The notes beneath the pieces are model-generated. The model was not told where the DNA came from. It searched no databases and saw only the letters and a program-made list of their open reading frames with translations. A stretch of DNA of 64,000 bases from Sebastes aleutianus (lineage: Eukaryota; Chordata; Actinopteri; Perciformes; Sebastidae), in the NCBI GenBank assembly GCA_916700875.1, contig CAKAKS010000288.1, forward strand, positions 159,501-223,500, written 5' to 3'. The translations under genes were made by a program, and so were the position numbers. Shown here piece after piece: positions 34,944 through 44,899 of the stretch. Numbering within the stretch: position 1 is the stretch's first letter; each line of letters opens with the position of its first letter.

Positions 34944-35440
34944 GTAGTAGTAGTATAAGGTCAGAAAAGCATTTTTTTTTATGTAAAATGTATTTAAAAT
35001 ATTTGTATAATAATTAATGATAAATAGTAATTCATTATTTTCAAATGACCAATTATTATCATTATTATTATTATTATTATTATTGTTATTATTATTATTA
35101 TTATTATTATTAGTAGTAGTAGTATAAGGTCAGAAAAGCATATTTTGAATGTAAAATGTATTTAAAAGAATATCCCTAAATATTAAAATTTCCAATAATT
35201 AATTGTTAATAATAATAACTATCTTTTTTCAAAATATAAAATTCAGATACAAGTTGTTTTTATTTATATATTCATGGATTTTTATTACTACTATCATAAA
35301 AAACTACATTTCCCATCAGCAACCACATTACACAATGGTTACACTACTTCCTGAAATGAAACTTCAAAATAAGAGAATATTCGCATGTTATTTCCCATCG
35401 CCGCTGTGAGATAGACAGCAAATCTTATACCCGGCTTTTA
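34330..35440. other. AT-rich intergenic DNA with (ATT)n tracts
   Basis: ATT triplet runs at about 34910-34955 and 35055-35112, each followed by AGTAGTAGTAGTATAAGGTC and GTAAAATGTATTTAAAA. This makes two diverged copies of one ~150 bp unit. No gene is seen. Confidence 0.6.
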
Positions 35441-35525
35441 TTTTGAAATCACGGTCGTTCGTCCGTGTTGTAGTCGATCCCTGACGGAGCCACCGACCGC
35501 CTGGAACCGGGGGGTGTAATCCCAC

Positions 35526-35568
35526 ATGAACGGTGGCCTTAACGGGCAGGTAACAGTCCGCCGCGATG
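35526..35568 (+). promoter_or_regulatory. Upstream ATG overlapping the nceh1 start
   Basis: An ATG at 35526 (CACATGAACGG) lies 40 bases before the nceh1 ATG in a different frame and stays open past it. If the transcript starts upstream, this overlapping reading frame could dampen nceh1 translation. Confidence 0.3.
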
Positions 35569-38500
35569 AGGCTCCGTGTGGCCGGAGCCGTGCTGCTATC
35601 GGCGGCCGCCTACTACGTCTACCTGCCGTTACCGAGCGGCGTGAGCGAACCGTGGAAGCTGATGCTGCTGGACGCGCTGTTCAGGAGCTTCCTGCAGGCG
35701 GTGAGAGCCGGAGGAGGAGAGGGGTTGATGTGAGGAGGAGAGGGGTTGATGTGAGGAGGAGAGGGGTTGATGTGAGGAGGAGAGGAGTTGATGTGAGGGG
35801 GACAGGTTGATGTGAGGAGGACAGGTTGATGTGAGGAGGACAGGTTGATCTGATTGGGACAGGAGAGCTGGAGGAGGAGAGGGGTTGATCTGAGGAGGAG
35901 AGGAGTTGATGTGAGGAGGGACAGGTTGATGTGAGGAGGAGAGCGGTTGATGTGAGGAGGAGAGGGGTTGATGTGAGGAGGAGAGGAGTTGATGTGAGGA
36001 GGACAGGTTGATCTGATTGGGACAGGAGAGCTGGAGGAGGAGAGGGGTTGATCTGAGGGGGACAGGAGAGCTGGAGGAGGAGAGGGGTTGATCTGAGGGG
36101 GACAGGAGAGCTGGAGGAGGAGAGGGGTTGATGTGAGGAGGACGGGTTGATGTGAGGAGGACAGGTTGATCTGAGGGGGACAGGAGAGCTGGAGGAGGAG
36201 AGGGGTTGATGCGAGGAGGACAGGTTGATCTGATGGGGACAGGAGAGCTGGAGGAGGAGAGGGGTTGATCTGAGGGGGACAGGAGGGGTTGATGTGAGGA
36301 GGACGGGTTGATGTGAGGAGGACAGATTGATCTGAGGGGGACAGGAGAGCTGGAGGAGGAGAGGGGTTGATGCGAGGAGGAGAGGGGTTGATGTGAGGAG
36401 GACAGGTTGATCTGATGGGGACAGGAGAGCTGGAGGAGGAGAGGGGTTGATCTGAGGGGGACAGGAGAGCTGGAGGAGGAGAGGGGTTGATGTGAGGAGG
36501 ACGGGTTGATGTGAGGAGGACAGATTGATCTGAGGGGGACAGGAGAGCTGGAGGAGGAGAGGGGTTGATGCGAGGAGGAGAGGGGTTGATGTGAGGAGGA
36601 CAGGTTGATCTGATGGGGACAGGAGAGCTGGAGGAGGAGAGGGGTTGATCTGAGGGGGACAGGAGAGCTGGAGGAGGAGAGGGGTTGATCTGAGGGGGAC
36701 AGAAGAGCTGGAGGAGGAGAGGGGTTGATCTGAGGGGGACAGGAGAGCTGGAGGAGGAGAGGGGTTGATGTGAGGAGGACAGGTTGATCTGAGGGGGACA
36801 GGAGAGCTGGAGGAGGAGAGGGGTTGATGTGAGGAGGACAGGTTGATGTGAGGAAGACAGGTTGATGTGAGGAGGAGAGGGGTTGATGTGAGGAAGACAG
36901 GTTGATGTGAGGAGGAGAGAGGTTGATGTGAGGAGGAGAGGGGTTGATGTGAGGAGGACAGGTTGATGTGAGGAGGAGAGGGGTTGATGTGAGGAAGACA
37001 GGTTGATGTGAGGAAGACAGGTTGATGTGAGGAGGAGAGGGGTTGATGTGAGGAAGACAGGTTGATGTGAGGAGAGGGGTTGATGTGATGTGTATATTTA
37101 TATATATAAATACTAATATAAATTTATATATATAAATATACACACACTGTATATGTTGAGTGAAAAACATTTTTGGTTTTGACCTTTTGAGATCGATTGT
37201 TCCTTTTTCCCTCTGAAGCTAAATTAACCAATTAATAACACACATTGTAAAATGACCTTTGACCTGCTGAACACTGAACACTGTGAACACTGTGCCTGCT
37301 GTGTAACATGTTAGTATGTTAGTATGAAGTGAAGCTGCTCTTCACACCCAAAACACCGTAAACATATAATCTACTGCGTCACTGTGGGACAACAAGTTTC
37401 TACAGACACTCAGTGTGGAGGACAGGTTTACAGGTTTACAGGTTTACAGGTTTACAGGTTTACAGGTGTACAGGTTTACAGGTTTACAGGTTTACAGGTT
37501 TACAGGTTTACAGGTTTACAGGTTTACAGGTGTACAGGTTTACAGGTGTACAGGTTTACAGGTTTACAGGTTTACAGGTGTACAGGTTTACAGGTTTACA
37601 GGTTTACAGGTTTACACGCCCTGCTCTGCTCCGTCGCTCCCTGCAGCACCGCAGGGGACTTCTCTGTTCCACCTTATTTAAATGCTCTTTCTATAGCAGG
37701 GAGAGGCTCCACAGAGAGACACCACATCTGATTCACTAACAAATAAACATCAAGATACAAGTATCTGGTATCATAGTAAACTGTCATGTCCATTTCCAAA
37801 GGGGTCCCTTGACCTCTGACCTCCAGATCAGTGAATGTAAATGGGTTCTATGGGTACCCACGAGTCTCCCCTTTACAGACATGCCCACTTTATGATAATC
37901 ACATGCAGTTTGGGGCAAGTCATAGTCAAGTCAGCACACTGACACACTGACAGCTGTTGTTGCCTGTTGGGCTGCAGTTTGCCATGTTATGATGTGAGCA
38001 TATTGTTTTATGCTAAATGCAGTACCTGTGAGGGTTTCTGGATCAATATCTGTCATTGTTTTGTGTTGTTAATTGATTTACAATAATAAATATATAAATA
38101 CATTTGCATAAAGCAGCATATTAGTCCACTCCCATGTTGATAAGAGGATTAAATACTTGACTAATCTCCCTTTAAGGTTCATTTAGAACAGATAAAAAAA
38201 ATGCGTGATTAAATATTTTAATCGATTGACAGTCTTAATATTTATATTCGTAGATTTAAGATATATAAATAAAATATATAAAATAAATCTGCTCCTTTTA
38301 AAAAAACCTCTTTGTGTAAGAACTGAAAATGAAGAGCCTTGAGTATTCTGCCCAACGAGCTCCTAATCTGACGACTTCTAGAGGCCAAAGTCACTCACAA
38401 GTTTATCTGTTATTCTTTTATGATGCACTAAAACACGCACACATATGTACATTTACATAACGTAGCATATTTGTCCACTCCCATGTTGATAAGAGTATTA

Positions 38501-40989
38501 AATACTTGACAAATCTCCCTTTAAGGTACATTTAAAACAGATAAAAAATGTGTGATTTTTTTTTTTTTATCTAATTTTAGGACAATTGTCATATAAAGAA
38601 CTCACCAACATTTATATAAAGTCAGAGTTAAAAAATGTTTACTTTTTTATCTGCCTGCAGTTACAGCTTATCACCACAGGTGCCGCCAAAGAGAACGAAA
38701 CGACATCTTTGAGATTGTAACTTTAACTACAAGTAGTAATACATACCACTGTGTAGAAATACATACCACTGTGTAGAAATACTCTGTTATTTTGCAATTT
38801 TACTTAAATAAGAGGACATATGTATTATTATTATTATTATTATTTTATTATTATTATTTTATTCTATTTCTTTTTAATTTAAATTTTAAATGCTGATGTT
38901 GTTTTCTCTAGTGTACTTATTGTGTTTGTTTCTAAGCTCAACTACTTAAAAATTGGTTTATAAACTATTGTAATTACGAACTGTAAATTGCATATATACG
39001 AAAACAACCTCGAAAAAAAGGGGAAAAAATAAAGTATATATAAAAAAAAAAATAAGAGTAGAAATGTATTATCAGCAAAATAAATTCAAAATATCAACAG
39101 AAAAAGTAGGTTGAGGTCGACCTAAGTTAACTACTTTGTATTAGTGATGCCGTTTTTGGATGAAAAATTTACTTTTAATGATTAATCGATTATCAAAATA
39201 GTTGGCAATTATTTTTCTGTCAATCAATTAAATCTCCCTTTAAGGTACATTTTGAACAGATAAATAAATGTGCGATTAATTAATTAATTAGCTATGGACA
39301 ATCATGTGATTAATCACAATTAAACCATGAAATAATTGTTTGTGTGTTTGTACTTGCAGAGTGACGTGGCTCACGCGCTGGGCGTGTGCCATCGGGTCCA
39401 CCTGTTGAACCAGGTGGTGTCCTGGGTGGAGGACATCGAGCCTCGCTCCTGCCCCGCCGTGCACGTGACCGACTCCACGCTGGGCGGCGTGCCCGCCCGC
39501 GTCTTCCAGCCGAAGGGAGGGAAGCAGCAGCTGAAGAGGGGAGTCATATATTTCCACGGGGGAGGATGGGCGCTCGGCAGCGGACGTGAGTGTGGATTTT
39601 TATTTAACTATTTTATTCTCAAATATTTCTCTTGTATAGAAATTATAGGAATGATTCTCAATAAAAAAACTAATAAAAAAAGGTCAACATTCATCACTGT
39701 GGTAAACCAATATGAAATATAATACTTTACATGATATCAGCATCACTTACTGAGTCGACTGCTTCACAGGGATGCGATCGTACGACCGTCTTTGTCGGAA
39801 AATGGCGGAGGACCTGGACGCTGTCGTCGTGTCTGTGGAGTAAGTCTCTGTCACATTACAGCAGGGTTAATCTATTAGTTGTCGATATATTTAGCTTATT
39901 ATGTAACGCCAAAAATGATTCCAAAATAGACGAAGAGTTCTTAAAACAGCGTATTGGAAAACACGTCTATTAAAACTCTTCCCAAAGGTGGCTCATTCGT
40001 TTAAAAAAAAGGGAATTAGTGCTGACTGATAAATTGTATTTTCATCAAAAGACGGCCTGAAACATGATGATTGTATGACCGTAACGTTAGTATTCGTTAT
40101 CACGCTGCATCCAGTGAGATATTATGGAGTTCATATGGTGACTTTACTGTGGTAAACATCACTGTTGCTGCTCTAGAAACAACATGTAGCCTCGTTATAT
40201 TTAAAATATTCAATTCTAATGCGGTTCTGAATTTAAAAGACAACCAGGCTGACAAATATAGCTAATATGCACACTTCAATATTTATTTATTTATCCCATG
40301 TCACATCGCACATCGCAATATTGAACAATGATATCACCGATTTTCCTCATATGGTGCAGACCTAAAGGGAATCAGTGATTATAAAACTGTTGAGCAGCAA
40401 AAAACAAGTAATTGGACTTTTTAATGAGATCTGATTTTAAAAATGAAAATGTTAATTCTATAAATTGCTTTAATGGGGTCTGGCAGTCCAGATTAATTTT
40501 CTCTTTGTCAATTTTCACTTTTTATTATATGAAGCATGATTGAAAGAGCATGTTTACAGTAAACTAAACTATCTTCTTCCATCAGAATTTAAATGAGAAG
40601 CTTGGGGGACTTAAAATCTGGAAGAAAATACATTTAAACTGACGAGTTTCTCTAAAATGACTCAGTAAAAAGTGAACCGTTTAGCTCCTGCAGGACTGAA
40701 CCACTGCCCTAACGGCTGTTTCAAAGTCATGTTTCAAAGCATCATGTAACATAATAACGTTGTCTTCCTGTGATGTCCTGTTGCTATAGTTACCGTCTCG
40801 CTCCAGAGGCGGTGTTCCCGGATCAGTACCACGACACGCTGGCGGCGTCGCGGGCCTTCCTGACAGCTCAGGTTTTAGAGCGCTACGGCGTCGACCCGGA
40901 GAGGGTGTGTGTGTCTGGCGACAGCGCCGGAGGGAACCTGGCTGCTGCTGTGGCGCAGGAGGTACAAACACAAACACACACACACACAT

Positions 40990-41022
<33 letters not shown>

Positions 41023-41838
41023 ACACATCACACTACCAAAAGGTATGAACCTAGAAAAGAGCCCGATGTGGCCCCTTTAAACGTGTTTACTTTGCCTAAT
41101 AATAAAAAAAGCAGAAACATAAATTGAGTATATTAAATATTAACCATCAGTCAGCTCTTTCAGTTTAAACTACCTGTTGAAGCTGAGCTGTGATCTGATC
41201 CCTGACTGCGTCCTCAGCTCGGCTCCGATGACAGTCTGACAGTGAAGTTCAAGGTCCAGGCGCTGATCTACCCCGTGCTGCAGGCGCTCGACTTCTACAC
41301 CCCGTCCTACCAGCAGAACCGGGCCGTGCCCATCCTCTACAGGCCCATCATGGCTCGTTTCTGGCTGCAGTACCTGGGCGCCGACACCTCCCTGGAGCCC
41401 CTCCTGCTCGCCAACAACCACAGCTCCCTGGACCAGCCGGCCATCAGCGGCAGCACGCGTTCAAAGCTGGACTGGACCGCGTTGCTCCCGGCCGAACGCA
41501 GGAAGCACTTCCGGCCCGTCGTGAAAGAAACGGGCTCGCCGGGGGTAATGGGCGAGGTACCGGAGCTGATGGACGCGAGGGCGGCGCCGCTGCTGGCGGA
41601 CCAGGGGGTTCTGGGTAGGACGCCTAAAGCATACGTGATGACCTGCGAGTTTGACGTGCTGAGGGACGACGGGTTGATGTACGTCAGGCGGCTGCAGGAC
41701 GCCGGCGTCACGGTGACCAGCGATCACTACGAGGACGGTTTCCACGGCTGCATGGTGTTTGCGTTCCTGCCGATGAGGTCCAGCGTCGGACGGAGGAGCA
41801 TGAACAACTACATCAACTGGCTGGACCAGAACCTGTAA
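35566..41838 (+). CDS. nceh1: Neutral cholesterol ester hydrolase 1 (AADAC-like serine hydrolase)
   Basis: Five exons: 35566-35700, 39360-39585, 39770-39839, 40790-40961, 41218-41838 (TAA). They join to 407 aa, against 408 in human NCEH1. The N-terminus ([18 protein letters not shown]) is a signal-anchor for a type II ER membrane protein, followed by [11 protein letters not shown] as in NCEH1. The hormone-sensitive-lipase oxyanion motif HGGGW is at 111-115. The nucleophile is S189 in GDSAGG, the acid D347 in [10 protein letters not shown] and the base H377 in DGFHG, so the triad is complete. The C-terminus NWLDQNL matches NCEH1. Known role: hydrolysis of neutral cholesterol esters and ether lipids at the ER. 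Fish have paralogues, and which one this is cannot be told here. tnfsf10 lies downstream, as it neighbours NCEH1 in human. Intron 1 holds large arrays; the coding sequence is intact. Confidence 0.94.
35701..37085 (+). repeat. G-rich minisatellite in nceh1 intron 1
   Basis: About 1.4 kb of GGAGGAGAGGGGTTGATGTG, GAGGACAGGTTGATCTGA and GGGGACAGGAGAGCTGGA units starting exactly at the exon 1 donor. Some longer blocks repeat together (the run through GACGGGTTGATGTGAGGAGG recurs near 36145, 36300 and 36500). The 513-codon frame on the - strand is a repeat artefact. Confidence 0.93.
37423..37616 (+). repeat. 8 bp minisatellite (CAGGTTTA)n
   Basis: About 24 units of CAGGTTTA, with scattered CAGGTGTA variants, in nceh1 intron 1. 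The unit resembles but is not the vertebrate telomere repeat. Confidence 0.93.
37750..38240 (+). repeat. Repeat A copy
   Basis: In nceh1 intron 1, from AGTATCTGGTATCATAGTAA to TTTAATCGATTGACAGTC, including CCCATGTTGATAAGAGGATT. Further fragments of the same family lie at about 38455-38560 and 39225-39325. Confidence 0.8.
38203..38437 (+). repeat. Direct repeat D, copy 1 (nceh1 intron 1)
   Basis: A 235 bp block starting GCGTGATTAAATATTTTAAT and ending near CACTAAAACAC. It is repeated without an indel at 42876-43110 (constant offset 4673). By eye I count three substitutions. Confidence 0.9.
40965..41032 (+). repeat. (CA)n microsatellite beside the nceh1 exon 4 donor
   Basis: CA-rich run (ACACACATC breaks) starting within five bases of the donor GTACAAAC. 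Confidence 0.9.
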
Positions 41839-42480
41839 GAACCGGGAGAAACGGAACCAAAGATGTTCTGGAGCAGAAAGTCTGGCACTGGAGAGCTCCT
41901 GTTGGATCTGCTGAGAGGAGACACGGCTTTGATTATCACACATGGGATCCATGTGGTGGCAAAACGGTGGCAGTGGCGGTGGTGGTGGTTAAATAATACT
42001 GTCCTTTAACCCAGAAGGTCACAGGTTTGATCTGCTGAGCAAGACGCCAGACGAGACAAAACATCAGCTGCTTTGGATCAAAGCATCTGCGTGATTAGAA
42101 ATCAAAGTCAAAGGCTCATGATCGCCTCGTGAGGATTCAAACTTCCATCCACTAGGAGGCAAATCAGAGATTCTGCTGCCACCGCGTGCATCCAAATACG
42201 CAGGTAAATCAACTCAGTGTAGCTGAACATCACTGAACCATGACACCAAAACACTTCCAATCAAATGAAACCAAAGCAGGTGACGCTCATGTCAAAGGTC
42301 ATAAATCCAATGCAACCTTCTGGAGAATGACAGTCGACTCAAGGCTCACTATTTTCAAGAGAAACACAACTTTGACTTTACCTTTGCACGGTAAAACATT
42401 ATTAAAACACTCGAGACAACATGTAGAACTACATACAAGTGTCACTGGTACGTGCACCACGGGGTGCTCTCTCCTGCAAT
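41839..42480 (+). other. Probable nceh1 3' UTR and flank
   Basis: No coding signal. The first AATAAA-type signals come only inside the repeat fragment at about 42570-42600, so the 3' UTR end is uncertain. Confidence 0.4.
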
Positions 42481-42484
42481 ACTA

Positions 42485-42760
42485 TTATTCATATTCAACT
42501 TTATCTATAAAGCACCTTTCATACAATCATGCAGCCCAAAGTGCTCCACAGAGCGGGATTAAAACTGACAACAATAAATAGAATTACAACAATAAACAAT
42601 AAAATGTTAAAATAAATAAAAGTCACTAGAATAAATAGGCTCAATGGTTTGAAAACCAATGATTAAGACTTTAAAAATGAAGGCAATAAATGACAAGGAA
42701 CCTCAATTTAAAGGCAGGCTAAAAACAAATATGTTGCTATCAGTGATTAAAATGATTTAT
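42485..42760 (+). mobile_element. Retroposed repeat fragment
   Basis: CAACTTTATCTATAAAGCAC, CTTTCATACAATCATGCAGC and CCCAAAGTGCTCCACAG are typical of a teleost repeat carrying an 'AGCACNTTTCATAC' tail. A related tail sits in both arms of the inverted repeat at 58-60.6 kb. Confidence 0.5.
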
Positions 42761-42875
42761 TTTCCTGAAATGTTATTTCTGTTTCAAATATTTGTATTAA
42801 GCTAAAGAAGAATATAAAAATAGTATATTCTTGTGTCATTTATTTTTATATGAAATAATTAATCAAACAAAAAAC

Positions 42876-43102
42876 GCGTGATTAAATATTTTAATCGATT
42901 GACAGCCTTAATATTTATATTCGTAGATTTAAGATATATAAATAAAATATATAAAATAAATCTGCTCCTTTTAAAAAAACCTCTTTGTGTAAGAACTGAA
43001 AATGAAGAGCCTTGAGTATTCTGCCCAACGAGCTCCTAATCTGACGACTTCTAGAGGCCAAAGTCACTCACAAGTTGATCTGTTATTCTTTTATGGTGCA
43101 CT

Positions 43103-43110
<8 letters not shown>
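42876..43110 (+). repeat. Direct repeat D, copy 2 (downstream of nceh1)
   Basis: Matches 38203-38437 with about three substitutions. It is preceded here, too, by the end of repeat A (TTTTAATCGATTGACAGCC) and followed by (CA)n. Confidence 0.9.
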
Positions 43111-43135
<25 letters not shown>

Positions 43136-43287
43136 GTCTAGGTTACAGTGTGTGTGTGTGTGTGTGTGTGGTAAAAGTATGCCAGAGTTCACAGCTGTGT
43201 GTACTCACTGGATTGTGCAATACTGTATGTTTGGACGTTTCCCTCTGATGACCACTGTACTGCAGCGCCAACGCAATGATAATGATA

Positions 43288-43325
<38 letters not shown>

Positions 43326-43330
43326 AGCTG
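43100..43330. repeat. (CA)n, (TG)n and (GAT)n microsatellites
   Basis: (CA)n at 43107-43135, (TG)n at 43150-43171 and (ATG/GAT)n at 43276-43326. The rest up to 43840 shows nothing recognisable. Confidence 0.9.
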
Positions 43331-43850
43331 TGAAATGTATGCAAGAATCACTGTATCGCCACGAGAGAAGAGATCCCATGTGGACTATCATGTTTCCCCC
43401 CCGCCGCCACCGTTGGCCCCAAACTGACATAATGAAGCGACGACAGCGAGCGTCAGACAGACTCGGTTTTTGGCGTTCGGCCCAAAACGACAGCGAGCCA
43501 AGAGTGTAGCAGAAACACTGAGCCGTCATTACTTCACCTTATCCATATTTATTTAAGACTAGTTGTAACACTGGCTATCAGACGACTGTGGGTTTTCTTC
43601 TTCTCTTAAAGGGAAATGGTTCCAGTGAGTTTATTCCTAACGTGTGGATTTCTACCGCTCCGTACCTACGCACACGTTCTGTACGCTCTCTAGTAAAGAG
43701 CGACTGTGTTTGATGAGCACGTTTAGTCAGAGTTTATCATTTATAAAGAAGAAATTTGACTACAGAGAAGGACTTTTGAATGTTTCTAATTTTAATGCTG
43801 AATGTGAGATGTCACGTTAAATAGTTTCATACTGTATAAATAAGGTTTCA

Positions 43851-44634
43851 ATAGAGAGGCGAAGACTCACCGCCTTCCAATGGACCTCCATGGGACCTTT
43901 TATTACACGGCTGGGTTGAATACTCCATTCTGATTGGTCAAACACAGCGTTCTACGGTCTATTATTTCTTTATAACAGACCGTTGCTATGAATAACAGCC
44001 CGTTGCTATGTATAACAGACCGTTGCTATGTATAGCAGACCGTTGCTATGTATAACAGACCGTCGCTATGTATAACAGCCCGTTGCTATGTATAACAGCC
44101 CGTTGCTATGTATAACAGACCGTTGCTATGTATAACAGACCGTCGCTATGTATAATAGCCCGTCGCTATGTATAACAGCCCGTTGCTATGTATAGCAGAC
44201 CGTCGCTATGTATAGCAGACCGTCGCTATGTATAGCAGCCCGTCGCTATGTATAGCAGACCGTTGCTATGTATAGCAGCCCGTTGCCATGTATAGCAACC
44301 TGTTGCCATGTACAGCAGACTTTTGCTATGTATAACAGACCGTTGCTATGTATAACAGACCGTTGCTATGTATAACAGACCGTTGCTATGTATAACAGAC
44401 CGTTGCTATGTATAGCAACCCGTTGCTATGTATAACAGACCGTTGCTATGTATAACAGACCGTTGCTATGTATAACAGACCTTATTTCAGACATCTAAGT
44501 AAAACCTAGGGCCGTCAAAGTCAACGTGATAGTAACAATATTATTCGTCTCTCTCCGTTGACTACCGTTCATATTGTTTTCTGAGATAAGGTCCCATGGA
44601 GGTCAACCGGAGGGGCGGGACTTCACCTCTCTAT
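43851..44634. mobile_element. Inverted-repeat element carrying a 20 bp minisatellite
   Basis: The arms ATAGAGAGGCGAAGACTCAC through GGACCTCCATGGGACCTT (43851-43899) and AAGGTCCCATGGAGGTC through CTTCACCTCTCTAT (about 44588-44634) are inverted copies. Between them, about 43970-44485, lie some 25 units of CGTTGCTATGTATAACAGAC. Family-like sequence (GGTTTGTATGTAGGGAGCGG) continues to about 44900. No transposase frame. Confidence 0.75.
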
Positions 44635-44899
44635 AAATAAGGGTTACGCAACAGGTTGCTTCTGCCTCAGATATATACTCCTGCAGCGATAATACATCCC
44701 ATAAAGTTTTATTCTTTGACAACATTACTGGTTTGTATGTAGGGAGCGGGATCACATTATTTTATTTATGTTTCTTTCTCTTAAAGTAATGTACTGTCTG
44801 TGTTTTTACTGTGATTATGAGGACAAGAAGCACTGCAGGAGAGACAGTGTGTGGAGGGCGAGCTCTGGTGGCCATATAGGAGCTCCTCAGATTTAAACA

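Noticed and set aside
35629..37170. 513-codon open frame on the - strand (Ser/Pro/His-rich)
   Set aside because: It lies wholly on the nceh1 exon 1 and intron 1 minisatellite, read in antisense. It has no unique sequence of its own.
37423..37616. Possible interstitial telomere sequence
   Set aside because: The unit is CAGGTTTA with period 8, not TTAGGG with period 6.
43970..44485. Evenly spaced 20 bp repeats resembling a CRISPR array
   Set aside because: No spacers: units are contiguous. The genome is a vertebrate's, and the array lies inside an inverted-repeat element.
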